NCBI RefSeq assembly: GCF_042643355.1
Contig: NZ_JBHRSS010000004.1
Coordinates: 124,001-188,000, forward strand
DNA: 64,000 nucleotides
Direction: 5' to 3'
Source: Salinisphaera aquimarina
GTDB lineage: Bacteria > Pseudomonadota > Gammaproteobacteria > Nevskiales > Salinisphaeraceae
Translations under genes and position numbers: made by a program
Part shown: piece after piece, positions 8,595 through 16,042 of the stretch
Numbering within the stretch: the first letter of the stretch is position 1
Layout: each line of letters starts with the position of its first letter
Notes under the pieces: model-generated
Told to the model about the DNA's origin: nothing
Seen by the model: only the letters and a program-made list of their open reading frames with translations
The model's database searches: none

Positions 8595-9515
8595 ATGAGC
8601 GGGATGCGGGAGGTGGCGCGCAACAGCGTCCAGAGCTGGGAAATCGATCAGATGGGGCATATGAACGTACAGTTCTATGTCGAAAAAGCCAGCGACGGGC
8701 TCGCCACGCTCGCGGTCCAGCTGGGCATGGGGCCGAGCTACGCCCGCGGCCGGCATGCCAGCCTGCGTGAGCGCAATCTGCACGTGCGCTTTCTGCGGGA
8801 AAGACGGTCCGGCTCGCCCTATTTCCTGCGCGCCGGCGTACTCGAGGTGTCCACGCAGCAACTGCGCGTCTACCAGGAAATGGTCGACGGTTTATCCGGT
8901 GAAATCGCGGCGACCTTCACCAGCGACGTTGAGCTGGTCGATAGCAACTCGGGCCATACGCTTGATCTGCCCGCCTGCGCCCGCAGCCAGGCTATGTCGT
9001 GGCAGGCCGAACATCCCGAGCACGGACGCCCTCGCGGCCTCGACATGAGCCCACCGCGACGGGCGCCGACGCTCGCCGAAGCCGAAGCATTGGGCATGGC
9101 ACACACCTACCAGGCACAGGTGCAGCCGGCCCAGTGTGATGCACAGGGCCGGCTGGCGCGGCGCCACTACATGGGCGCCGTTTCGAACGCGGTGCCCAAC
9201 CTGCTCGCGCAGACACGCGGAGACGATCGTTCGCGCACACCCAGCATCGGCGGCGCCGCGCTGGAGTATCGCTTTGTCTACCGTGAGACCCCACGTGCCG
9301 GCGACGTCCTCACGCTGCGCAGCGGCCTCAAGCAGGTATCGGCCAAGACTTACATCTGGTGTCACTGGCTGTTCGACCTGGATAGCGGCGCCTGCGTGGC
9401 GACGGCCGAGGCGGTCGCGATCACGCTGGACCTCGAGGCGCGCAAGGCCATTCCCATCCCCGAAGAGCTCCGCTCGCGTCTGGAGGCGCTCGTCATCGAC
9501 GGTCTGGGCGTTTAG
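8595..9515 (+). CDS. Double-hotdog acyl-CoA thioesterase-like protein
   Basis: The 306-aa protein contains two hotdog domains. The first opens with WEIDQMGHMNVQFYVEKASDG, a 4HBT-type active-site region with Asp near the central helix, and the second repeats the pattern with VQPAQCDAQGRLARRHYMGAVS. Such proteins hydrolyse acyl-CoA thioesters or act as acyl-thioester binding proteins. An open frame continues upstream to 8358, but the ATG at 8595 has a GGGAG site and begins the conserved sequence. Its acyl substrate is unknown. It converges on the amidase gene. Confidence 0.8.
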   Translation: MSGMREVARNSVQSWEIDQMGHMNVQFYVEKASDGLATLAVQLGMGPSYARGRHASLRERNLHVRFLRERRSGSPYFLRAGVLEVSTQQLRVYQEMVDGLSGEIAATFTSDVELVDSNSGHTLDLPACARSQAMSWQAEHPEHGRPRGLDMSPPRRAPTLAEAEALGMAHTYQAQVQPAQCDAQGRLARRHYMGAVSNAVPNLLAQTRGDDRSRTPSIGGAALEYRFVYRETPRAGDVLTLRSGLKQVSAKTYIWCHWLFDLDSGACVATAEAVAITLDLEARKAIPIPEELRSRLEALVIDGLGV

Positions 9516-9525
9516 CGGCCAGGGC

Positions 9526-10920
9526 TCAGCAACGCCCGGGGCCGCCCAGCTGCCGTTCGATGCTGCCGGCAGCGTACAGCGTATCGAGATCGCGGCGCTG
9601 GCGCCCTATGATCTGCAGGCCGACCGGCAGGCCGTCGTCGTTGAGCCCGGCATGCACCGACGCGGCCGGATTACGGCTCATGTTGATCCCGAACGTCATT
9701 TCCACCCAGGCCGGCGTGCTGCGGCCATTGACTACGCCGTCCGCTTGCGATCGGGGTGTACGGCCGGCGCAGGTGGGCGAGAGAATGAAAGGCGCGTCGG
9801 AAAACGCCTGTTCGAGCTGATAGTTGTAGCGGTGGCAGGCGTCGAGCGCGCGGGCATAGTCGGTGCCGGTGACCTTCAGGCCGGTTTCGACCATCGAGCG
9901 CAACGGCGGATCGATGCGTTCCCAGTCGGCAGTGCCCACCTTGTCGCCGAGCGTTCGCGCCATGCTCGCCGTCCACATCGTCCACCAGTGGCTCATGGGA
10001 TGCTCGTCGAGTACGTCATCGCGTTCAACCACCGTCACCCCGGCCGCGCGCAGCTGTGCCACGGCCGCCTCGCACACTGCGAGTACGCCGGCATCGATTT
10101 CTGCAAAGCCCAGCGTCGGCGCCCAGATCACGCGTTCCGGCAGGCGCCGGGCATCATAGCCGGGCAGCCACGGCGTCCTGTTGTCCGGCATGGCAAAGAT
10201 ATCGGTGGCATCGTCGCCCTTCATTACGTCGAAGGCGATCACGGTATCGCGCAGCGTGCGCGCCATCGGTCCACGCACGCCGAGGATGCCCGGCCCGGGC
10301 GCATCACGCCCGCCCTGGGGCACAACGCCCGGCGACGACTTGAAGCCGGAGAACCCGCAGGCCGCCGCCGGAATACGAATCGAACCGCCGCCATCCGATC
10401 CCGTGGCCAATGGCACCAGCCCCGCCGCCAGCGCCGCGGCGCTGCCGCCCGACGAGCCACCGGGCGAATAGTCTGTATTCCGGGGGTTGAGTGTTGCCCC
10501 GAACAACAGATTGTCGGTGCTGCCCTTGCAGCCGAATTCCGGGGTGTTGGTCTTGCCCACGACCACCGCGCCGGCGGCACGCAGGCGGCGCACAGCGATG
10601 GAGTCATCGGCTGCCGGCACGGCATCGGCAAAAAGCAAAGAACCGCGGGTCGTGCGCAGACCCTCGACGTCCTCGAGATCCTTTACCCCGACCGGTACTC
10701 CCGCCAGCGCCCCGGGATCGTACCCGCGCGCGACACGTGCATCGATGGCCCGCGCCTGCTCGAGCGCCCGGTCCGGGTCGACGAACGCTATGAATGCATT
10801 GAGCGCGGGATTCTGCCGTGCAATGTTTGCCAGTGTGCTTTGCATGACCTGCTCGGCCGACCGCTCGCCTTTCCGAATGGCCCCGGCGAGTTCTTCGATG
10901 GTGGTGTCGCGAAAATCCAT
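9526..10920 (-). CDS. Amidase-signature family hydrolase
   Basis: The 464-aa enzyme hydrolyses a carboxamide. The Ser-cisSer-Lys triad can be placed: Lys80 in VGVKDLED, cis-Ser156 in GGSSGGS, and nucleophile Ser180 in GSDGGGSIRIPA. Length and motif spacing are typical for bacterial amidases, which include amide and aryl-acylamide hydrolases. It lacks a signal peptide, so it is cytoplasmic. An upstream in-frame start exists at 10974, but ATG 10920 is preceded by GAGGAG and is preferred. The natural substrate cannot be read from sequence. No GatC or GatB gene is adjacent, so it is not the tRNA amidotransferase subunit. Confidence 0.88.
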   Translation of the reverse strand: MDFRDTTIEELAGAIRKGERSAEQVMQSTLANIARQNPALNAFIAFVDPDRALEQARAIDARVARGYDPGALAGVPVGVKDLEDVEGLRTTRGSLLFADAVPAADDSIAVRRLRAAGAVVVGKTNTPEFGCKGSTDNLLFGATLNPRNTDYSPGGSSGGSAAALAAGLVPLATGSDGGGSIRIPAAACGFSGFKSSPGVVPQGGRDAPGPGILGVRGPMARTLRDTVIAFDVMKGDDATDIFAMPDNRTPWLPGYDARRLPERVIWAPTLGFAEIDAGVLAVCEAAVAQLRAAGVTVVERDDVLDEHPMSHWWTMWTASMARTLGDKVGTADWERIDPPLRSMVETGLKVTGTDYARALDACHRYNYQLEQAFSDAPFILSPTCAGRTPRSQADGVVNGRSTPAWVEMTFGINMSRNPAASVHAGLNDDGLPVGLQIIGRQRRDLDTLYAAGSIERQLGGPGRC

Positions 10921-11380
10921 GCAATGCTCCTCTGATGGGCGCTGCGCTCGCGCCTCTGGTTCGTCGTCACGCATCGACCGTACAGCCCTTGTCGCAGCGC
11001 AACTACGCCTCGCCTCACCCAGGCGCCGAAGCCGGGCAAGTAGACGGTCTATCAGACGGGATCGTAACCCGAGCCCTCATCGGGGCCGACGTGGGGACAT
11101 CGCCTGTCAAAGCTATGCGTGTCGAGCGGCAGATGGTCGCCCAAGCTGCACGGCAACAGCCCTGATCGGTGGGCGGCTGAGGCTATTCGATCGACGCTAA
11201 ATCACGAAACGCTTCGCTGCCCAGCGTTTGACCAGCGCTGGCACCAGCATCCGACGTCGGGTTTCGAAATTGCCGTCGAGCACCCAGGCATATCGTCGCC
11301 CGGACCGGTCGACGGACCGCCGCCGTCGGCCGCGCCGGAAACAGCGGGCGCCCGCCGAGACGCGCTGTCGAGGTCGCCTT
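10921..11380. other. Intergenic region, possible decayed coding sequence
   Basis: No convincing intact gene lies here. On the minus strand from about 11300 to 11197 a short frame ends with a protein-like segment (YAWVLDGNFETRRRMLV, then PALVKRWAAKRFVI and a stop). It has no start of its own apart from running through the neighbouring gene in another frame. It may be the remnant of a gene 3' end or chance. I see no terminator with a T-run after the 198-aa gene. Confidence 0.3.
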
Positions 11381-11977
11381 TCAGTGGATCGAATCCACCA
11401 GGTGCTGGCCGACCAGCGTATTGCGGACGCTGGTATTGAGCGCACGTGTGAGCGCGCCGACGTTATTGAGCTGGAAGTCGTAGACCGTGGCGTTTTGAAT
11501 GTGCTGATGGTCCAGTGAGTTCTGAATGATGGTGTGCGGCAGGCTGCTACCGGCGACCAGAAGCGATGGCTCGATGACGTTGCCCGGGCCGAGCTGGACG
11601 ACCGTGGACGTTTTCGGCGTCGCCGTAGAGGTCGTAGTACCGCTGTTCAGGCTGCCGATGACGTCCTTGACCGCAAGCAGGCTTCGGGTAACCACGGGTT
11701 CGTCGTTAATGCGCTGGAGGCTGGTCAGGCCGAGCGAGAACTCGAAGCCTTCGCGGGTGACGAAGCCGCCACGGTTGCTCTCGAGTTCCTCCGCGCTGAG
11801 ACGCGTTTGTTCGTCGGCAAACGGGGTGCTCCAGGTATCGCTCAGGCGGTATGGCTGCGACTCTTCCGTATCCGGCGCTTCCGCCGCCCATGCTGCGCTC
11901 ACGAACAGCAGTGACGACGCTGCCAACCAGCCGGCCAGACGTTGCCGCAGCGGCGGGTGGGAAACACAACTCGACAT
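11381..11977 (-). CDS. Secreted fibre-cluster protein with double-glycine-like leader motif
   Basis: The 198-aa protein has a Sec-type signal (hydrophobic residues about 15-31, ending AWA-A). After it comes LSAEELESNRGG (60-71), which closely fits the LSxxELxxIxGG leader cut by C39 peptidases, followed by GFVTREGFEFSLGL. The C-terminal part contains IIQNSLDHQHIQNATVYDF (150-168), a motif shared with the 119-aa and 295-aa proteins of the cluster. It lies 16 bases after the C39 peptidase gene in the same direction. It is probably a secreted minor subunit or accessory protein of a surface fibre. It has no named family that I recognise. Confidence 0.75.
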   Translation of the reverse strand: MSSCVSHPPLRQRLAGWLAASSLLFVSAAWAAEAPDTEESQPYRLSDTWSTPFADEQTRLSAEELESNRGGFVTREGFEFSLGLTSLQRINDEPVVTRSLLAVKDVIGSLNSGTTTSTATPKTSTVVQLGPGNVIEPSLLVAGSSLPHTIIQNSLDHQHIQNATVYDFQLNNVGALTRALNTSVRNTLVGQHLVDSIH

Positions 11978-11993
11978 GACGGCCTCTCCTCAA

Positions 11994-12731
11994 TCAGAAA
12001 TCGTTGCGCAAGGGCCGCAACATCGTGAAGCTCGCCAGACTGGATGCCGGCAGCTGGCCGACCGGCGCATTCGCCCACAGATTCCACTCGGTGCGTCGGT
12101 TGAAGCTCTGCTTTGCCATGTCGCGGTAGCTGCGAATGACGAAGACCACGCCGTTCCACATGCTTTCGAACTGCTGGCGCGGGAATACACGGATACCGAC
12201 CGCCGGATCGCCCACCAGCACCTGTCGCTTTGTCACGCCCTTGATCATGACGAAATGCAGATAGCCGTCGTGGTTGAGCAGCACGATGGCCGGCGTACTG
12301 TTCTCGACCAGCTTGTCGAGCGCCACCCGATAGCCATCAGCCGAATAGCCGCGCCGGTTCAGGTACTGCTTCATGTCGAGAAGTGAAAAGCCCTCGCGCT
12401 TGATCTTGGGCTGATCGCCATGCTTGAACATGGACTTGAATACATCCACCTCGGTGACCCGATCGTCGTAGTGATAGGTCAGCAAGGAAGCCAGGGCTGC
12501 TGAGCCGCAGCTGTAGTCGTAGCGCTGCTTCATCACGGTGCTGAAGCGACGCTCCTTGAAGCTCTGGACCGGCACGTTGAGATTGAGGCCGCCGGCGAGC
12601 ATGTTGAGCTGCCCTGCCCGTGCCGATGTCGCCGTGCACAGCATCATGACTGTGATCGCGATGAAGACCACCCCGACTCGACTCGCGCTGCGCAGCCGGC
12701 GGGTGAGATATTGAGAGACCGGGGCAGGCAT
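11994..12731 (-). CDS. Periplasmic C39-type cysteine peptidase (FapD-like)
   Basis: The 245-aa protein has an N-terminal hydrophobic export segment (about residues 19-38, TSARAG end) followed by a peptidase C39-like domain. Gln69 and Cys75 (KQRYDYSCGSAAL), His159 (YLHFVMIKG) and Asp175 (VGDPAVG) form the expected oxyanion residue and Cys-His-Asp triad, so it looks active. Unlike bacteriocin exporters it has no ABC transporter domains. Stand-alone exported C39 peptidases are found in Fap amyloid operons (FapD). Here it sits between two genes whose products have double-glycine-like motifs, the likely substrates. It begins three bases after the previous gene's stop. Confidence 0.85.
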   Translation of the reverse strand: MPAPVSQYLTRRLRSASRVGVVFIAITVMMLCTATSARAGQLNMLAGGLNLNVPVQSFKERRFSTVMKQRYDYSCGSAALASLLTYHYDDRVTEVDVFKSMFKHGDQPKIKREGFSLLDMKQYLNRRGYSADGYRVALDKLVENSTPAIVLLNHDGYLHFVMIKGVTKRQVLVGDPAVGIRVFPRQQFESMWNGVVFVIRSYRDMAKQSFNRRTEWNLWANAPVGQLPASSLASFTMLRPLRNDF

Positions 12732-12734
12732 CGC

Positions 12735-13094
12735 CTACGGCCTCATCGAAAAGTTGTAGATGGTCGAATCCTGAATGATGTTGTTGTTGCCGCTGTTCTG
12801 GATCACCGTCGCATGGCCGTTGAGCCCCGAAAATGCGGCACCCTTGATGACGTTCTGGCCGTTGGTGGTACCGCTGGCAACGTTGCCCGTGAGCGTGCCT
12901 TCCAGATGGCTGGAAGCGGCGGTGAGATCCAGGCTCGTGCCTTCACGCCCACGCTGTGCGTTCAGTTCCTGATCGCCGATCGGCGTGGCGAAAGCGTCGG
13001 CCCAGGCCATGTTCATCGATGTGAATAGACCGACCGCCGTGAGACCGGCAAACACGATCAACCTGCCGAGGCATCGGTGGCCGAAAATTTTCAT
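12735..13094 (-). CDS. Small secreted fibre-cluster protein
   Basis: The 119-aa protein has a signal peptide (residues 1-32, cleavage after MAWA). Just after it lies IGDQELNAQRGREG (39-52), a leader-like segment resembling a C39 cleavage site but with Gly-Arg in place of Gly-Gly. The remainder is Gly-, Asn- and Thr-rich and ends with VIQNSGNNNIIQDSTIYNF (98-116), the cluster's shared QNS motif. Such short Asn/Gln/Ser strands resemble curli and Fap repeat strands, suggesting a nucleator or minor subunit. It is co-directional with the repeat protein upstream and the C39 peptidase downstream. Confidence 0.72.
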   Translation of the reverse strand: MKIFGHRCLGRLIVFAGLTAVGLFTSMNMAWADAFATPIGDQELNAQRGREGTSLDLTAASSHLEGTLTGNVASGTTNGQNVIKGAAFSGLNGHATVIQNSGNNNIIQDSTIYNFSMRP

Positions 13095-13146
13095 GACTGC
13101 TTCTCCCCGATCAACCGTTGACTGTGCGAAAGCGCCTCAAGTGGAC

Positions 13147-13174
13147 CGGTACGGTCGCCTCGGCGACCGTACCG
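13147..13174. repeat. Perfect 13-bp inverted repeat between the first two fibre-cluster genes
   Basis: CGGTACGGTCGCC and its exact complement are separated by only two bases, in the 113-bp gap after the repeat-protein gene. On the transcribed (minus) strand no T-run follows, so it is more likely an mRNA-stabilising or partial-attenuation hairpin than a full terminator. Confidence 0.7.
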
Positions 13175-13207
13175 ACCCGGTTCCCTTGCTAAGCCGTTCG
13201 ACCGCGT

Positions 13208-14095
13208 TCAGCGGGCGACGTCGGCCTGCATGCTCACGCTCTGTTGCACGGTGCTGCCGATGCCGCTGTTCTGAGAGTACTGGGTAATACCTGCCGCATT
13301 GGCAAACGCGCTGCCGCCGGTCCGGTTGGCACCGGTCGTTACATCGTTGTCCGACGTATTGGGGGCAGCGGTCACATGCGTGCCGCTGGTGGTCGCAGAC
13401 AGTTCGCTCAGGCTGACCGCGGCGTCCACATCGAAGTTGCCACTGTCGTTGGTGCTGCTGTCGTTGTTGCTGTTGTTGACCGAGCTGTTGCTGTTGTCGG
13501 AGTTGTCGGAGTTATCCGAGTTGTCGCTGTTATCGGAATTGTCCGAGTTATCCGAGTTGTCACTGTTGTCGTTGTTGCTGGCGGTCGTGGTCGTTGAGTT
13601 ATCGCTGCTATCACTCGACGAGTTGTCGCTGCTGTCCGAATTGTCGGAGTTGTCGCTGTTGTCACTGCTGTCGTTGTTACTGGCAGTGGTGTTGGTCGAG
13701 TTGTTGCTGCTATCGCTCGACGAGTTGTCGCTGTTGTCCGAGCTGTCGCTGTTATCCGAGTTATCGCTGCTGTCGTTGTTACTGGCAGTGGTATTCGTCG
13801 AGTTGTTGCTGCTGTCGCTCGGGTTGCTCGAGTTGTCGCTGTTGTCGGTCGAGGTTGTCGAGTTGTCGCTGCTATCGCTCGTGGAGTTGTCGCTGCTGTC
13901 ACTCGTCGAATTATCGCTGCTATCGCTGCTCGAATTATCGCTGGAGTCGTTGTTCTGGGTATATGTATTGGTATTGCCGTTGAACGAATCGCTCGACGCT
14001 GCCGATCCGTCACCGCTGACGTTGCGGTCGGCCCATGCCGGCGCGCTCAGCGCCATCGCCAGACCAACAATTGCTGTGTACATGCTCGCTTTCAT
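13208..14095 (-). CDS. Secreted Ser/Asp/Asn-repeat protein, candidate major fibre subunit
   Basis: The 295-aa protein has a clear signal peptide (cleavage after AWA, residue 22). Residues about 48-217 are almost only Ser, Asp, Asn and Thr, built from DNS and SSD units arranged in longer modules containing TASNND three times (103, 137 and 171). A conventional C-terminal domain follows: NFDVDAAVSLSELSATTSG, then ITQYSQNSGIGSTVQQSVSM (270-289), the QNS motif of the cluster. It is the first gene of the minus-strand set. The composition suggests an acidic, flexible, possibly calcium-binding surface polymer. An adhesin is the main alternative. There are no cysteines. Confidence 0.8.
   Translation of the reverse strand: MKASMYTAIVGLAMALSAPAWADRNVSGDGSAASSDSFNGNTNTYTQNNDSSDNSSSDSSDNSTSDSSDNSTSDSSDNSTTSTDNSDNSSNPSDSSNNSTNTTASNNDSSDNSDNSDSSDNSDNSSSDSSNNSTNTTASNNDSSDNSDNSDNSDSSDNSSSDSSDNSTTTTASNNDNSDNSDNSDNSDNSDNSDNSDNSDNSNSSVNNSNNDSSTNDSGNFDVDAAVSLSELSATTSGTHVTAAPNTSDNDVTTGANRTGGSAFANAAGITQYSQNSGIGSTVQQSVSMQADVAR
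13445..13954 (-). repeat. Low-complexity coding repeat tract
   Basis: About 510 bp of short-period repeats encode the DNS/SSD tract of the secreted repeat protein. A period near nine bases (Asp-Asn-Ser) is overlaid by a longer unit of about 34 codons that recurs three times around the TASNND element. Copy number is likely to vary by slippage or recombination. Serine codons are mixed, so the protein pattern seems to be maintained by selection rather than only by recent duplication. Confidence 0.8.
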
Positions 14096-14193
14096 TTTAA
14101 GTCTCCTGAGCTTTTGGTCCCATTATGTGTCCAATACAAGAAGAGTTCTCCTCTTCCCGGATTCAGGCATTCGTCGTGCCTGGCGCGACAACT

Positions 14194-14210
14194 CACAAGT
14201 TGCATGCCAA
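14194..14210 (-). promoter_or_regulatory. Candidate sigma-54 promoter of the fibre cluster
   Basis: On the minus strand TTGGCATGCAACTTGTG fits the sigma-54 pattern TGGCACG-N4-TTGCA at the -24 element and less well at -12 (TTGTG, with GT replacing GC). It lies about 100 bases before the repeat-protein start. A small dyad CAACT-CACA-AGTTG (14189-14202) overlaps it. The divergent gene encodes a sigma-54 activator, which makes the assignment reasonable but unproven. Confidence 0.4.
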
Positions 14211-14626
14211 TCCTTCAGGGACCGTTAGTTAGCCGCGCAGACTCACTCGTTACCCAGCCCGGAGGCGAATTTACGACCGTTTCGACGCGAAATATGTATA
14301 CCTGGCGAAACACTTTCTTGAACCAAGAATCAGTCATGAGCGCCAAGATGTTAATTATTCAGGAAAACACTAAACGTCGAGAATTGTTAACTATGTGATA
14401 CCGGGCAAGTCTCGAGTTATTGTTATCAATCCCTGATATAACGGTCTGGTGTGCCGCGTCGTTTCTTGAAAGCGTACTGCAGTTTATTTTTTGATCTTGT
14501 ATGTATTGTTCATACGACGTTTTGACTATAAAACGGAACTTTCGATCTTGCTCGGGACCCGGTTATCGTGGTATTCAATAAGTGCGGCCAGCCACGGCTG
14601 GATCACGCATACGGGAGGGGGGCGAG
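14211..14626. other. Divergent intergenic region between fibre cluster and regulator
   Basis: This is AT-richer than its surroundings, particularly at 14290-14560, and contains no supported gene. It should hold enhancer sites for the activator and the promoter of the regulator-barrel operon. I did not find a second good sigma-54 match on the plus strand. Confidence 0.5.
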
Positions 14627-15997
14627 ATGGAGCAGCGCGAGATCGTTTGCCTAGACTGTGGCGGCCCAGTGCAGCGCGCCGCGTTTCTGCTCGAGGACCG
14701 GGGATGGCGACTGCACCATGCCAAATCCCCGGCCGAAGCCGAACGACTGGTCCGTGCGAGGCAGGCAAGCGTGGCTTTGGCCAGCTTCGGCCATCGCTTT
14801 ACGCAGTGCTGCAGTGTCGATGCGCTCGAGGATCTGTTCGCCAAGACCGCGCCCAGCGCATGGGTCGCGCTGGTGGAGCGAGAACTCCTCGACGACCCGC
14901 GTCTGCCCTATCTCATCGCCAATTACTTTCGTGACTATCTGACCACGCCGCTTTCGGCCGAGCACCTCGGACACAGTGTCGGTCATGCATTCGGCATGGC
15001 CGCGATGGATATCGCCGCGTCCCCACGTTCGGCAGACGCGGATATGGAGAATCTGCCGCACGCCATGCTCGCGCGCAGCCCGGTGATGCGGGATGTCGTA
15101 CGCAACCTGAAAAAATGCGCCCGCTCGGGCGCGCCGGTGACGATCACCGGCGAGAGCGGTACAGGCAAGGAACTGGCGGCATTGGCGATACACCGTCAGT
15201 CGTCGCAGAGCGACGGTCCCTTCATCGCCGTCAACTGCGGGGCGCTGCCGGCAAATCTGATTCAGTCAGAATTGTTCGGCTCTACTCGCGGGGCGTTCAC
15301 TGGCGCCGACCGAGACAAGATCGGCCGTATCGAAGCTGCGCGCGGCGGTACGCTATTCCTCGACGAGATCGGCGATCTGTCGCTTGGGCTCCAGGTCAAT
15401 CTGCTGAGGTTCCTGCAGGAAGGCGTGATCGAGAAAGTCGGCGCGCACCAGCCGATCGCGGTGGATACCCGCGTAATCGCAGCCACGCATCGGGATCTGG
15501 AAGATGCCGTCGAACAGGGTGAGTTCCGCCAGGATCTCTACTATCGCCTGAATGTGCTTCGAGCGCAGTTACCCGCTCTACGCGACCGGGGCGACGACGT
15601 GCTCGCGTTGGCCAATGCCTATCTGGTGCACTTCGCGCGCATGAATCGCAGCCGGGTGACCGGCTTCTCCCAGCAGGCTATCAACCTGATCAACAGCTAT
15701 CACTGGCCCGGCAATATCCGCGAGCTGGTCAATCGGGTGCAGCGCGCGGTCGTCATGTCCGACCGGCGGTTGCTCACGCCGATTGATCTCGGCCTCGACC
15801 GGCGCTCTGCTCTGCGCGCGCCGAGAACCCTGGAACAAGCGCGCGGGGAGGCCGAAAAGGATGCGCTCAGTCGTTGTCTCTACCACTCCGGGCACAACAT
15901 CGCGGAAACCGCGAGGAATCTGGGGGTATCGCGGCTGACGGTCTACCGATTGATCGAAAAGCATGGAATCAACGAGGGCGCCAGGCAGATTCAATAA
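14627..15997 (+). CDS. Sigma-54-dependent transcriptional activator, VpsR-like layout
   Basis: The 456-aa regulator has an atypical N-terminal domain (1-130) in receiver position without an obvious phospho-acceptor Asp (LASFGHRF about 51-58), an AAA+ domain and a Fis-type helix-turn-helix. Visible are Walker A GESGTGKE (175-182), ELFG, intact GAFTGA (222-227) for sigma-54 contact, Walker B GGTLFLDEIGD (240-250), and a C-terminal HTH (NIAETARNLGVSRLTVYRLIEKHG). The layout resembles VpsR, which binds c-di-GMP to drive biofilm matrix genes. ATG 14627 follows GGGAGGGG. It probably activates the divergent secreted-protein genes and its own downstream barrel. Confidence 0.88.
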   Translation: MEQREIVCLDCGGPVQRAAFLLEDRGWRLHHAKSPAEAERLVRARQASVALASFGHRFTQCCSVDALEDLFAKTAPSAWVALVERELLDDPRLPYLIANYFRDYLTTPLSAEHLGHSVGHAFGMAAMDIAASPRSADADMENLPHAMLARSPVMRDVVRNLKKCARSGAPVTITGESGTGKELAALAIHRQSSQSDGPFIAVNCGALPANLIQSELFGSTRGAFTGADRDKIGRIEAARGGTLFLDEIGDLSLGLQVNLLRFLQEGVIEKVGAHQPIAVDTRVIAATHRDLEDAVEQGEFRQDLYYRLNVLRAQLPALRDRGDDVLALANAYLVHFARMNRSRVTGFSQQAINLINSYHWPGNIRELVNRVQRAVVMSDRRLLTPIDLGLDRRSALRAPRTLEQARGEAEKDALSRCLYHSGHNIAETARNLGVSRLTVYRLIEKHGINEGARQIQ

Positions 15998-16042
15998 CCC
16001 TTGATCGGCTCTGGTGATTGGCTGGAAATCGAGGAACACAAA

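Noticed and set aside
13445..13954. CRISPR-like regular repeats
   Set aside because: The repeats are coding, short-period and lack unique spacers of constant length.
13299..14228. A 309-aa plus-strand frame rich in Leu-Ser-Glu repeats opposite the repeat protein, and a Tyr/Cys-rich one at 13594-13983
   Set aside because: They are antisense images of the Ser/Asp/Asn repeats, which keep several frames open; they have no signal, ribosome site or family. The minus-strand gene has a signal peptide and a normal C-terminal domain.
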